The notes: generated by a model not told the origin, from the letters alone. DNA of 36,655 bases from JAAYGT01 sp050252075 (GCA_050252075.1 JBFWLP010000024.1:1-36655), one strand, 5' to 3'. Counted from the first letter of the stretch, positions 23,750 through 32,774 are shown. Numbers and translations are program-made.

Positions 23750-26008
23750 ATGGCTGTTTCGCGCTTTCCCCAGCTGGCTCATTGGGGTGCATTCACCGCC
23801 GTTGTCGAGAACGGCACGCTGGTGCGGTGTGAACCGTTTGACCACGATCCCAACCCCTCGCCCATTCTGGACAGCATTGCGCCCATGGTGTATTCACCCC
23901 GGCGCATTGCCCAGCCCATGGTGCGCAAGTCGTGGCTGGAAAAGCGTGAGCGCAGCGATGGCAGCCTGCGTGGCCGGGAAGATTTCGTACCCGTCAGTTG
24001 GGACACCGCCCTGGATCTGGTGGCCGGCGAAATTTCCCGCACCCGTGAGCAGTACGGCCCGGAAGGCTTGTTTTGCGGGTCGTACGGCTGGTCATCGGCC
24101 GGGCGCCTGCACCACGCCCGGTCGCTGATTCGCCGGTTTTATTTTGCCGGCGGCGGCGGGGTAGACCAGCAGGGCAACTACAGCTGGGGAACCGCCCAGT
24201 TCATCTTGCCGCATGTCATTGGCACGTATAACCCGCTGACCGGGCGGGTTACCTCGTGGCCCAGCATTATTGAAAATACCCAGGTATTTGTCGCCTTTGG
24301 CGGCCTGGCCCTGAAAAACGGCCAGGTTTCTTCGGGCGGCGCCGCCGAACACACCCAGCGGGGCTGGCTGCAGCAGCTGGCCGCTCGCGGTGTGCGGGTT
24401 ATCAACATCAGTCCCACCCGCGAGGATTGCCCCGATTTTCTGAATGCCGAATGGATACCCATCCGGCCCAACACCGACGTGGCCCTGATGCTGGCCGTGG
24501 CCTACCAGCTGGAAACGGCCAAGGCCGTGGATCAGGCGTTTCTGGACAGCCACTGTACCGGATACCCGGCGCTGCGCGATTACCTGCTGGGGCGGCATGA
24601 CGGCCAACCCAAAACGCCCGAATGGGCCGCCGGCATTACCGGCGTGCCCGCCGCGCGTATCGTAGAGCTGGCCGCCGCCCTGACCGGCGTACGCAGCTAC
24701 ATTACCTGTTCGTTTGCCGTGCAGCGGGCCCAGCACGGCGAGCAGCCTTACTGGATGGCCATTGCCCTGGCCGCCATGCTGGGTCAGATCGGTTTGCCCG
24801 GGGGCGGCTTCGGCTTTGGCCACGGCTCCATGAACGGGGTGGGCAACCCCCGCATCGCCACGGCAGGGCCGGCCTTGCCCGTCATGCCTAATCCGGCGCG
24901 GCTGGCCATACCCGTGGCGCGCATCACCGACATGCTGTGCCAGCCCGGCGGCAGCTACCCCTTCGAGGGGCGCACCCACACCTACCCCGACGTGCGCCTG
25001 ATTCACTGGGCCGGCGGCAACCCTTTTCATCATCACCAAGACCTGAACCGCTTGCTTCAGGCCTGGCGCAGCAAGCCCGACACCGTTATCGTGCAGGACA
25101 TCTGGTGGACACCGGCCGCAAAATTCGCCGACATCGTACTGCCCATCACCTCGTCGCTGGAACGCAACGACATTGGCGGGTCGTCGCGCGATGCCTATGT
25201 GCTGGCCATGCACCAGGCCATTGCACCCGTCGGCCAGGCGCGCAGCGACCTTGACGTATTCACCGACCTGGCCGATCGCCTGGGGTACCGCCAGGCCTAC
25301 ACCGAAGGCCTGGACGAAACGGGCTGGATACAACGCATTTACGACGACTTCGCCGCCGACCAGCAGCGCATCGGCGTCACCGTGCCCGACTTCGACACCT
25401 TCTGGCAGCAAGGCTACGTAAAACTGCCCCCGCCCGAGCGCGACTTCATCCTGTTTGAAGACTTCCGGCGCGATCCGCAGCAACACCCCCTGCGCACCCC
25501 CAGCGGCCGCATCGAACTTTACAGCACCACCCTCGAAAGCTTCCAGCTACCCGACTGCGGCCCCCACCCCCGCTGGATCCCCCCCGCCGAATGGTTGGGG
25601 TCAGAGCAAATAAGGGAATACCCTTTGCACCTGGTGTCTGTGCAGCCGGCAGACCGCCTGCACAGCCAGATGGATCCCGGCCCTGTGGCGCAGGCCAACA
25701 AAATTGCGGGCCACGAAGCATTAACCATGCACCCGAACGATGCGCAACGCCGCGGCCTGAAGGCCGGCGACCGCGTCAGGGTGTTCAACGCGCGCGGCGC
25801 GTGTCTGGCCGGGCTGAAACTGTCGTCCGACCAGCTGCCGGGCGTTGTGATCATGGCCACCGGAGCGTGGTTCGAGCCCGACAACAACCCCGACGCGCCC
25901 GAACGCAGCGGCACAGCCAATGTGCTCACCCGCGATATCGGCACGTCGACGCTCACCCAGGGGCCCAATGCCATGAGCTGCCTGGTGGATGTTTGCCGAT
26001 TTCCGTAA
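23750..26008 (+). CDS. Molybdopterin S/N-oxide reductase, BisC-like
   Basis: This 752-residue protein belongs to the DMSO reductase family, in the biotin sulfoxide/TMAO reductase branch, which carries bis-MGD molybdenum and removes oxygen from S- or N-oxides. GSYGWSSAGRLHHARSLIRR (110-129) contains the presumed Mo-ligand serine (Ser115 or Ser116). NISPTREDCPDFL, AGGNPFHHHQDLNRLLQAW and DIVLPITSSLERND are family blocks, and the C-terminal MGD-binding domain includes EALTMHPNDAQRRGLKAGD. It has no 4Fe-4S cysteine motif at the N-terminus and no twin-arginine signal, so it is cytoplasmic like E. coli BisC. Residues 616-620 (LGSEQ) are encoded by a single repeat core (25595-25609). In this context it may reduce a cysteine or methionine S-oxide. 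Confidence 0.9.
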   Translation: MAVSRFPQLAHWGAFTAVVENGTLVRCEPFDHDPNPSPILDSIAPMVYSPRRIAQPMVRKSWLEKRERSDGSLRGREDFVPVSWDTALDLVAGEISRTREQYGPEGLFCGSYGWSSAGRLHHARSLIRRFYFAGGGGVDQQGNYSWGTAQFILPHVIGTYNPLTGRVTSWPSIIENTQVFVAFGGLALKNGQVSSGGAAEHTQRGWLQQLAARGVRVINISPTREDCPDFLNAEWIPIRPNTDVALMLAVAYQLETAKAVDQAFLDSHCTGYPALRDYLLGRHDGQPKTPEWAAGITGVPAARIVELAAALTGVRSYITCSFAVQRAQHGEQPYWMAIALAAMLGQIGLPGGGFGFGHGSMNGVGNPRIATAGPALPVMPNPARLAIPVARITDMLCQPGGSYPFEGRTHTYPDVRLIHWAGGNPFHHHQDLNRLLQAWRSKPDTVIVQDIWWTPAAKFADIVLPITSSLERNDIGGSSRDAYVLAMHQAIAPVGQARSDLDVFTDLADRLGYRQAYTEGLDETGWIQRIYDDFAADQQRIGVTVPDFDTFWQQGYVKLPPPERDFILFEDFRRDPQQHPLRTPSGRIELYSTTLESFQLPDCGPHPRWIPPAEWLGSEQIREYPLHLVSVQPADRLHSQMDPGPVAQANKIAGHEALTMHPNDAQRRGLKAGDRVRVFNARGACLAGLKLSSDQLPGVVIMATGAWFEPDNNPDAPERSGTANVLTRDIGTSTLTQGPNAMSCLVDVCRFP
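25595..25609 (+). repeat. Repeat C: single core unit inside the BisC-like coding sequence
   Basis: TTGGGGTCAGAGCAA lies in frame with the codons TTG GGG TCA GAG CAA (Leu-Gly-Ser-Glu-Gln, residues 616-620), between PPAEW and EYPLHLVS. The GAGCAA variant gives no stop in any forward frame, unlike GAGTAA. It sits at a linker just before the C-terminal domain, where extra residues are likely tolerated. Confidence 0.8.
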
Positions 26009-26027
26009 GAATCTAGCAGGAGTAACC

Positions 26028-27074
26028 ATGGGAAGTATTCGCGATTTTTTGAATGAACAAGGCGGTGGCGAGCGCCGCAAAGGCGTGATTCACGTTGGCG
26101 GCATGGCCTCGGGCGCAAGCGTTGACATGCCGTATGTGGCCGTGCGCGGCGCGCGCCCCGGCAAAACCTTGTGGTTGAACGGCCAGGTGCACGGCGACGA
26201 AATCAACGGCATGATCGCCGCCCTGCGTTTCGTGGCGGCGCTCGACCCCCAGGCCATGAGCGGCAACGTGGTGGTAACACCTACCGCCAACCCGCACGCG
26301 CTCGACTTTCGCCGCAAGCGCAATCCGTACGATGAACTCGACCTGGATCAAACCTACCCCGGCAATCCGAACGGCCTGATCTCGGAGCGCCAGGCGCATG
26401 CGCTGTTCGAAGAAATTCGCGGCACGGCCGACATGCTGATCAACCTGCACACCATGAACGCTCTGTTCGAGTCGAAAATTTATGCGGTGTACAAGGTCAA
26501 GTCAGACAGCGGCGTTACCGAAGACCAATTATTGTCGGCCATTGCCCTGTTCGGCCCCAACGTGGCCTGTCGCATGGATGTGGGTGGAAAAGGGGAATTG
26601 CCCGGCAACATCGCCGGCGCGCTCGACTACCAGTGCCTGGCCGTGGGCATTCCGGCCTTCATGCTGGAATTGGGCGGGGGCAGCCGCTACGAAGCGCACA
26701 ACGTGACGCTGGCCCAGCAAGGCTTTTCCAAGCTGTGCGTGCAAATGGGCATCTTGCCCGAAGGCACGCCCGTGCCCGGGCTGGACCCGGCGGCCGGCTC
26801 CCCGGCGCCCACCCCGGCCAGCGTGCGCCGGGTGACGCGCCGCGGCTGGGTAACCTTCAACCACGGCGGCCTGTTCGTGGCCGATGTGCAGGCCGGTGAA
26901 ACCCTGCCTGCCGGCACCCGCCTGGGCCGCACCATCAACCTGCACGGCGATCCCGTCGAAGACATACACCTGCAACACGACGGCATCATCATCGGCCTGC
27001 GCCGCGACCCCGTCGTCCACACCGGCGAACGCACCGCCTTCGTCGCCCGCGAATGGGACAACTACCCCGTCTAA
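26028..27074 (+). CDS. AspA/AstE-family zinc deacylase
   Basis: This 348-residue protein is of the succinylglutamate desuccinylase/aspartoacylase family, zinc hydrolases that remove an acyl group from an N-acyl amino acid. Zinc ligands are His55 and Glu58 in NGQVHGDEINGM and His141 in LINLHTMN. NPHALDFRRKRNPYDELDLD supplies the arginines that usually bind the substrate carboxylate. GIPAFMLELGGG contains the candidate catalytic Glu region. AGGAG a few bases upstream fixes the start at 26028; a longer reading from 25989 would overlap the previous gene and add unrelated residues. It is the last gene of the five-gene run. It is not assigned to succinylglutamate or aspartate because the other genes of those pathways are absent. 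The last 100 bases are rich in C-ending codons, as in rfbB before repeat A. Confidence 0.88.
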   Translation: MGSIRDFLNEQGGGERRKGVIHVGGMASGASVDMPYVAVRGARPGKTLWLNGQVHGDEINGMIAALRFVAALDPQAMSGNVVVTPTANPHALDFRRKRNPYDELDLDQTYPGNPNGLISERQAHALFEEIRGTADMLINLHTMNALFESKIYAVYKVKSDSGVTEDQLLSAIALFGPNVACRMDVGGKGELPGNIAGALDYQCLAVGIPAFMLELGGGSRYEAHNVTLAQQGFSKLCVQMGILPEGTPVPGLDPAAGSPAPTPASVRRVTRRGWVTFNHGGLFVADVQAGETLPAGTRLGRTINLHGDPVEDIHLQHDGIIIGLRRDPVVHTGERTAFVAREWDNYPV

Positions 27075-27111
27075 CCCCGTAAAAAACACACCGTTCATCA
27101 GATTGGTCAGA

Positions 27112-27179
27112 TTGGGGTCAGAGTAACTTTGGGGTCAGAGTAAAATTTTGCTCTGACCCCAATTTTGCTCTGACCCCAA
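27112..27179. repeat. Repeat cluster D: two forward and two reverse core units
   Basis: Forward units at 27112-27126 and 27129-27143 face reverse units at 27148-27162 and 27165-27179. The pattern is the same as clusters A and B, but the spacers differ and the arms are imperfect. It lies between the deacylase end and the start of the O-antigen ligase, so it marks the right border of the accessory metabolic region. Confidence 0.88.
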
Positions 27180-27205
27180 TTTTCTATCGCGGAGTGCCGG
27201 CCGTT

Positions 27206-28507
27206 ATGTTTGTTTCTGATTCGAGTGTTCCGGGTACGCCGTATCCGCGTTTGGGTGGTGTGGTGTCGTTGAGTGTGTTTTTGTTTTTTGCGCTGATGTT
27301 TGCGGTGCGGTCGGGGTATTCGTACGGAGCGGGGTTGCTGCTGTTGAGCAGCATTTACTTTCTGGCCCAACGCCCCCGCCTGCAGCTGGAGCGCGACGAC
27401 AAATGGTTGATTGCCTGTTTGCTGGCGCTGTGCTTTGTGGGGTCGGCGATCGTGCTGTGGCACGGTAACACTATCAAACACATTGACCAGCTTAGCCGTT
27501 ATGCCCTGGCGGTACCCGTGTTTTTGCTGCTTCTGCATGTGCCGCCCACCCTGAAAGCGGTGTGGGCCGGGGTTGTGCTGGGTATTGTGCTGTCGGTTGG
27601 AATAGCCGCTTGGCAGCTGTACGGGCTGGGCCATAACCGGGCGTCGGGTTATCTGAATATCATCCACTTCGGCAATATCGGCATGGTGTTCGGCCTGTTC
27701 TGCCTGTGTGGCATGCTCTGGGCGGGCACGCTGAAGTCGGCCTCGAAAGCGCTGGCCTGGCGGCTTGCATTCGCCGTGGGGGCCGCCGCCGCCGTGTACG
27801 CCATTATCGCGTCGGGAAGCCGGGGCAGCTGGGTGGCGATTCCGCCGGTGGCCTTGCTGTTTGTGATTGCCCTGGCCACCCGCCGCACCATTCCCTATCT
27901 GGCCGCCGGGCTGGTGATCGTGGTCTTGCTGGCCGTGGCGGCGTATCTGGTGCCTGAAACCGGCGTCGCGCAGCGTTTGTCCCTGGCCATCAGCGAAGTG
28001 CAGCGTTATTTAAGCGAACGCTATGTGTTTGAAAACGGCGAAGTGTCGTCGGTGGGCGCGCGTCTGGAAATCTGGCGCGTGGCGCTTTTGCTGATTCCCG
28101 AACACCCGTGGCTGGGCTGGAGCGAATCGGCCTTCAACGCCGAGCTGCAGCGCCTGATCGCGGCCGGCAACGTGGATCCCTACATGCTGGAAATGGCCAA
28201 CACCCACAACAATTACCTGGAAATCCAGCTGTTTTTCGGGCTTCCCACACTGCTTTGTCTGCTGGCGCTGTACGTTGTGGCCTTCGTGCATTTTGCCCGC
28301 CATCTGCGGGCAAATGATCCCACCGTCAGGGCGCTGGCACTGGCCGGCAACAGTTTTGTGGCCGCTTATTTCGTCTTCGGGCAAAGCCAGGTGATTCTGG
28401 GCCGTAACAACGGGGTTATGTTCTTCGTGCTGGCCCTGGTTATTCTGTGGGCGTGCTTGCGTCAGGCACGCGGGCCGGCGGCCTCAACGTCGCTGCCCGC
28501 CCAATAG
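27206..28507 (+). CDS. O-antigen ligase/polymerase-family membrane protein
   Basis: This inner-membrane protein of about 433 residues has roughly ten to twelve hydrophobic segments and a large periplasmic loop. That loop carries RLEIWRVALLLIPEHPWLGW and the NTHNNYLEIQLFFGLP stretch of the Wzy_C/O-antigen ligase domain. WaaL-type ligases attach O-polysaccharide to lipid A-core, and Wzy polymerases look similar, so the choice between the two is not certain. ATG at 27206 is preferred; a GTG at 27194 is in frame but has no ribosome site of its own. Coding starts only 26 bases after repeat D. The first codons are rich in TTT, TTG and GTG. The gene converges with the GT2 gene and overlaps it by 46 bases. 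Confidence 0.85.
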   Translation: MFVSDSSVPGTPYPRLGGVVSLSVFLFFALMFAVRSGYSYGAGLLLLSSIYFLAQRPRLQLERDDKWLIACLLALCFVGSAIVLWHGNTIKHIDQLSRYALAVPVFLLLLHVPPTLKAVWAGVVLGIVLSVGIAAWQLYGLGHNRASGYLNIIHFGNIGMVFGLFCLCGMLWAGTLKSASKALAWRLAFAVGAAAAVYAIIASGSRGSWVAIPPVALLFVIALATRRTIPYLAAGLVIVVLLAVAAYLVPETGVAQRLSLAISEVQRYLSERYVFENGEVSSVGARLEIWRVALLLIPEHPWLGWSESAFNAELQRLIAAGNVDPYMLEMANTHNNYLEIQLFFGLPTLLCLLALYVVAFVHFARHLRANDPTVRALALAGNSFVAAYFVFGQSQVILGRNNGVMFFVLALVILWACLRQARGPAASTSLPAQ

Positions 28508-29424
28508 CGCTTGTGCATGCTTAGCCGTGGCCGCAGCCACAGCGGCAAGGTGGTGTAGTGCTGCCCCAGCTTGTAACCCAACAGCTTCAACGCCGTATGA
28601 AGCACGGCCCGGGGCAGCCACAAAGGCGCATGATGGCGCAGATACGACAGTTCGCTTTTCACAAAGCGGCGCCCCTCGCCGCCGGCCTCGCCGAAGCGCT
28701 GGCGTATCCAGGTTTCGTCGTGATGAAACACCCCAATGTCGAAATAGCGGGAAAACTCTTCCCAGGGCGTGTAGTTGTGTGAGTGACGCACGGCCGCCTC
28801 GGCCACGTAGGCCACGGCATAGCCGGCCAGCACCGCCGTAGCGGCAAAGTACATGTCTTCGCTAAGAATGGTGGTGCGCGGAAACCCCCCCAGTTCGTTG
28901 AAAACGCCCGCGCGATAGGCCGCAAACGAATTCGACGTGAACACGGTCTTGATGCCGCGCAGGGGCGTGTCGGCCACGGTGTAAACGTGCGACTGGGCGG
29001 TGTAGTTGAACAGGCGGGCGTGTGCCGCCAGCGGGTTGGCGTCGGGCTGGGGCAACTGGCGTCCGTACGCCACGGCCACATTGGGATTGTCGAAAGCCTG
29101 CACCAGTGTGTCGATGGCGTCGCTGGACGCCAGCACGGCGTCTTGCGTCAGGTACACCAGAATATCGGCCTGCGGCGCGGCATGCCGGGCGGCCCAGGTG
29201 CGGGTGCCGCCGTGATTGAAGTCGTCGGGCGACACGGTGTGCACCACGAAGCCGCACTCGCGGGCCACGTGGGCCGAATCGTCTGACGACGACGAGTCGA
29301 CCACCACCACATCCATCAGGTACTGGCTGGCTTGCTGGGCGCGCGCCAGCGCATGGGCCGCCACCTGCCACACGGTGCCGCCGTTGTACACCGGCACAAT
29401 CACGGCCACGCTACGGCTGGGCAT
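28462..29424 (-). CDS. Family 2 glycosyltransferase, rhamnosyltransferase-like
   Basis: This is a 320-residue GT-A fold glycosyltransferase. The N-terminus is typical (VAVIVPVYNGGTVW, DVVVVDSSSSDDSAHVAREC), followed by DDFNHGGTRTWAARHA and the acidic motif region ILVYLTQDAVLA. GTs with this NHGGTR segment are commonly rhamnosyltransferases of the WbbL/RgpF type, which fits the dTDP-rhamnose genes close by. The gene overlaps the end of the WcaJ-like gene by 14 bases on the same strand, so they are cotranscribed and translationally coupled. The sugar specificity is inferred from context. The 3' end overlaps the ligase gene on the other strand. Confidence 0.88.
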   Translation of the reverse strand: MPSRSVAVIVPVYNGGTVWQVAAHALARAQQASQYLMDVVVVDSSSSDDSAHVARECGFVVHTVSPDDFNHGGTRTWAARHAAPQADILVYLTQDAVLASSDAIDTLVQAFDNPNVAVAYGRQLPQPDANPLAAHARLFNYTAQSHVYTVADTPLRGIKTVFTSNSFAAYRAGVFNELGGFPRTTILSEDMYFAATAVLAGYAVAYVAEAAVRHSHNYTPWEEFSRYFDIGVFHHDETWIRQRFGEAGGEGRRFVKSELSYLRHHAPLWLPRAVLHTALKLLGYKLGQHYTTLPLWLRPRLSMHKRYWAGSDVEAAGPRA

Positions 29425-30799
29425 TAAGAAACCCTTTCCAGACCGTCATGGCAATAATTTTCAAATCGAGCGCCAGCGACCAGTTATTGATGTACCACAG
29501 GTCGTATTCGACCCGTTTCTCCATTTTTTCCAAAGTGTCGGTTTCCCCGCGATACCCGTTCACCTGCGCCCATCCGGTAATTCCGGGTTTCACCTTGTGG
29601 CGCTGCATATAGGATTCCACCAAGTCTTTATAGTAGTCGTTATGTGCCAGTGCGTGGGGGCGCGGCCCCACGATCGACATACGCCCCTGCAGCACGTTGA
29701 AAAACTGCGGCAGCTCATCCAGGCTGGTACGGCGCAGGAAGGCACCCAGCCGGGTAATGCGCGGGTCGCCGAAGCTGGCCTGGGTAACCTGGTTGCTTCC
29801 TTCCTCGTGAACCTCCATGGAGCGGAACTTGTACACCTTGAAGCGCCGGCCGTTAATGCCCATACGATACTGTTTGAAAATGACCGGGCCCCGGGACGAC
29901 AGTTTGATGGCAATGGCAATCGCCAGGCATACCGGCAGAATAAGCACACTGATGATGCCGCCCAGGATCAGGTCCTCTATCCGCTTGATCAGCCGGGCCG
30001 GGCCTTCCATGGGGCTGCGGCTGATGTCCAGCGCATACAGGCCGGCCACATCGCTTACGCGATGATTCAGCAGGGGCAGGTCGCCCAGATCGGGTAAATA
30101 GCGGATATCCACCGTTTGATGGCGCAGGGTGTGCAGCACCGTTTTAATGGCCTCGCCCTCGTGCAGCGGCAGGCAAAGCCATACCTCGTGGGCGCCGTGC
30201 TGCAACACGCACTGCACCAGTTTCTCGTGCCACTCCGGCGTGTGGCGCAAGGGCAGGGTGGCCACCACCTTGTATCCCTGTTCAGGCAGGGCCGATGCGC
30301 GCGACCGCAACGCCCGCGCGGCCTGGCCGCCTTCCACCACCACCACGCTCTTCAGGTTCTTGCCCTTGGCGCGCACGCTGCGCAGCAACCAATAGGCGCC
30401 GATGCGAAATGCGGTTACCAGCGCCAGCGACGCCGCCACGGTGCCCACCATCCAGATACGGGAGTAGTCTTCGGCCACCTTCATTAACACCGCCAGCCCG
30501 GCGGCCACGGCCATGGCCAGCAGCCAGCCCGTGTACATGCGCCCCAGTTGCCACAGCAGATGGCGCCCGCGCCACGACAAATAGCTGCCCACCAGCAATT
30601 GCGACAGCACCACCAGCATGGCAATGACCAGGGTGGCCACAATATAGTGGTCAATCATGAACCAGTGACCAAACCGCGCAAAATACGCAATATAGCTGCC
30701 GGCAATGATCAGCAATAAATCCAGAACGCCGGCCAGAAAGGCGACAGGGTAACGCTCGGCCAGCGTGAGCGGGTAATGCGGCTTACTGGAGAATGGCAT
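29411..30799 (-). CDS. Undecaprenyl-phosphate sugar-1-phosphate transferase (WcaJ/WbaP type)
   Basis: This 462-residue polyprenyl phosphosugar transferase begins assembly of a lipid-linked oligosaccharide at the inner membrane. The N-terminal part has about four or five hydrophobic segments (LAGVLDLLLIIAGSYIAYFA first) and a Rossmann-like CoA-binding region (KSVVVVEGGQAARALRSR). The C-terminal sugar transferase domain has KLSSRGPVIFKQYRMGINGR, FKVYKFRSMEV, RTSLDELPQFFNVLQGRMS, VGPRPHALAHNDYY and KPGITGWAQVNGYRGET. ATG at 30799 starts the fold; a longer in-frame reading upstream is only the antisense of rfbD. It is the first gene of a minus-strand pair with the GT2 gene, diverging from rfbD. 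The sugar (often glucose or galactose) is not determined. Confidence 0.93.
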   Translation of the reverse strand: MPFSSKPHYPLTLAERYPVAFLAGVLDLLLIIAGSYIAYFARFGHWFMIDHYIVATLVIAMLVVLSQLLVGSYLSWRGRHLLWQLGRMYTGWLLAMAVAAGLAVLMKVAEDYSRIWMVGTVAASLALVTAFRIGAYWLLRSVRAKGKNLKSVVVVEGGQAARALRSRASALPEQGYKVVATLPLRHTPEWHEKLVQCVLQHGAHEVWLCLPLHEGEAIKTVLHTLRHQTVDIRYLPDLGDLPLLNHRVSDVAGLYALDISRSPMEGPARLIKRIEDLILGGIISVLILPVCLAIAIAIKLSSRGPVIFKQYRMGINGRRFKVYKFRSMEVHEEGSNQVTQASFGDPRITRLGAFLRRTSLDELPQFFNVLQGRMSIVGPRPHALAHNDYYKDLVESYMQRHKVKPGITGWAQVNGYRGETDTLEKMEKRVEYDLWYINNWSLALDLKIIAMTVWKGFLNAQP

Positions 30800-30888
30800 A
30801 GGCTCTTGGGTGGGCGTCTGTGCGAGTTCGCCGGATGATGTTCGCCGGATTGTAACGTGAGTGGCCCGACCATGGCCGCATTCAGGCG

Positions 30889-30915
30889 TTGCCGTCTGAG
30901 TGCGAATGTTACAAT
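30889..30915 (+). promoter_or_regulatory. Candidate promoter for rfbDAC
   Basis: TTGCCG (30889-30894) and TACAAT (30910-30915) are separated by 15 bases, shorter than the ideal 17. They lie 32 bases before the rfbD start, in the 147-base gap that separates rfbD from the divergent WcaJ-like gene. AGGGGGA upstream of the start serves as the ribosome site. Confidence 0.42.
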
Positions 30916-30946
30916 CGCCGGCAGTTTTCAGGGGGATGGGCGACGT

Positions 30947-31849
30947 ATGAAAATTCTTCTTTTCGGGAAAACCGGCCAGGTGGGCTGGGAGCTGCAACGC
31001 AGCCTGGCGCCGCTGGGCGACGTGGTGGCGTTGTCGTCGCAAAGCGCCGACTATGCCGCCGACTTTTCCGAGCCGTTGCGCCTGGCCGACACGGTGCGCG
31101 CCGTTCAGCCCGACATTATCGTGAACGCGGCGGCCTACACCGCGGTCGACAAAGCGCAAAGCGAGCCCGACCTGGCGCAACGGGTAAACGCCCAGGCACC
31201 GGGCGTACTGGCGCAGGCCGCGGCGCAGTGCGGCGCGTGGCTGGTGCACTACTCCACCGACTATGTATTTAACGGCGGCGGCAGCAAGCCCTGGCTGGAA
31301 GACGCGCCCACCGGGCCGCTCAGCGTATACGGGCAAACCAAGCTGGACGGCGAACGGGCCATACAGGCCGCCGGTTGCCGCCATCTTATTTTTCGCACCA
31401 GCTGGGTGTACGCCGCACGCGGGGGAAATTTCGCCAAGACCATGCTGCGTCTGGGCCGTGAGCGCGACGCCCTGACCGTCATCGACGACCAGTTCGGTGC
31501 GCCCACCGGGGCCGAGCTGCTGGCCGATATTACCGCCCATGCCATCCGGGCGGTACCGCGCGCCCCGCAGCTGGCCGGCGTATACCACCTGGCCGCCGCC
31601 GGCGAAACCACCTGGCATGGCTACGCCATGTTTGTACTGAATTATGCGCGCCGGGCGGGCGTGCCGCTGCGCGTTACCCCCGACGCGGTGGCGGCCGTGC
31701 CCACCCAGGCCTTTCCCACACCGGCCCGCCGGCCCCATAATTCACGATTAAACACACAGAAACTACAGTCGGCGTTCGGCCTGCACCTGCCTGCCTGGGA
31801 ACTGGGCGTGGCCCGCATGCTGGATGAAATCTTGGAAGGACAAGCATGA
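30947..31849 (+). CDS. rfbD: dTDP-4-dehydrorhamnose reductase
   Basis: This is the last step of dTDP-L-rhamnose synthesis, reducing dTDP-4-keto-L-rhamnose with NAD(P)H. The 300-residue protein starts MKILLFGKTGQVGWELQRSL, with the nucleotide loop GKTGQVG at 7-13. VNAAAYTAVDKAQSEPDLAQ, YSTDYVFNGG and the Tyr-x-x-x-Lys in YGQTKLDGE are family features. An earlier in-frame ATG at 30857 would add 30 unrelated residues. The stop overlaps the rfbA start (ATGA), which shows an operon. Confidence 0.95.
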   Translation: MKILLFGKTGQVGWELQRSLAPLGDVVALSSQSADYAADFSEPLRLADTVRAVQPDIIVNAAAYTAVDKAQSEPDLAQRVNAQAPGVLAQAAAQCGAWLVHYSTDYVFNGGGSKPWLEDAPTGPLSVYGQTKLDGERAIQAAGCRHLIFRTSWVYAARGGNFAKTMLRLGRERDALTVIDDQFGAPTGAELLADITAHAIRAVPRAPQLAGVYHLAAAGETTWHGYAMFVLNYARRAGVPLRVTPDAVAAVPTQAFPTPARRPHNSRLNTQKLQSAFGLHLPAWELGVARMLDEILEGQA

Positions 31850-32730
31850 AACAACGTAAAGGCATCATTCTGGCGGGCGGTTCGGGTACCCGCCTGCATC
31901 CGGCCACCCTGGCCGTCAGCAAACAATTGCTGCCCGTGTACGACAAACCCATGGTGTACTACCCGCTGTCCACCCTGATGCTGGCGGGCATACGCGACAT
32001 TCTGATCATCAGCACCCCGCAAGACACCCCGCGCTTCCAGCAGTTGCTGGGCGACGGCAGCCAGTGGGGCCTGAATCTGCAGTACGCCGTTCAGCCCAGC
32101 CCCGACGGGCTGGCCCAGGCCTTTATTATCGGGGCCGATTTCATCGGCAACGATTTATCGGCGCTGGTGCTGGGCGACAATATTTTCTACGGGCACGACT
32201 TCCATAAGCTGCTGGACAGCGCCATGGAGCGCGACGCCGGAGCCAGCGTGTTCGCCTACCACGTACACGACCCCGAGCGTTACGGCGTGGCCGAATTCGA
32301 TGCCTCGGGCAAAGTGCTGTCGCTGGAAGAAAAGCCGGCCAAACCCAAGTCCAGCTACGCGGTAACCGGTTTGTATTTTTACGACCAGCACGTGGTGGAT
32401 CTGGCCAAAGGCTTGCAGCCGTCGGCCCGTGGCGAGCTGGAAATTACCGATCTGAACCGCCTGTATCTGGAACAGGGCAACCTGAACGTGGAAATCATGG
32501 GTCGCGGCTACGCCTGGCTGGACACCGGAACACACGAATCGCTGCTTGAGGCCGGACAATTCATCGCCACCCTGGAAAACCGCCAGGGCCTGAAAGTAGC
32601 CTGTCCGGAAGAAATTGCCTTCCGGCAAGGCTGGATCACCGGCCAGGCGCTGGAAGCCCTGGCCCAGCCCTTGAAAAAGAACGGTTACGGGCAATACCTG
32701 TTGCGGGTTCTTACCGAAAAGCTGCGCTAA
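31846..32730 (+). CDS. rfbA: Glucose-1-phosphate thymidylyltransferase
   Basis: This is the first step of dTDP-L-rhamnose synthesis, making dTDP-glucose from glucose 1-phosphate and dTTP. The 294-residue protein shows the nucleotide loop GGSGTRLHPATLAVSKQLLP (11-30), YDKPMVYYPLSTLMLAGIRD, VLGDNIFYGH, and the GYAWLDTGTHESLLEAGQFI signature. The length is typical. The start overlaps the end of rfbD by 4 bases, so translation is probably coupled. Confidence 0.96.
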   Translation: MKQRKGIILAGGSGTRLHPATLAVSKQLLPVYDKPMVYYPLSTLMLAGIRDILIISTPQDTPRFQQLLGDGSQWGLNLQYAVQPSPDGLAQAFIIGADFIGNDLSALVLGDNIFYGHDFHKLLDSAMERDAGASVFAYHVHDPERYGVAEFDASGKVLSLEEKPAKPKSSYAVTGLYFYDQHVVDLAKGLQPSARGELEITDLNRLYLEQGNLNVEIMGRGYAWLDTGTHESLLEAGQFIATLENRQGLKVACPEEIAFRQGWITGQALEALAQPLKKNGYGQYLLRVLTEKLR

Positions 32731-32774
32731 CCGGCCGCCGGCGCCGCGCCGGGCCAACCGAAGGGTGAATTCCC

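Noticed and set aside
30800..31738. N-terminal extension of the WcaJ-like protein
   Set aside because: The extra residues are the antisense of rfbD; the ATG at 30799 begins the typical membrane domain.
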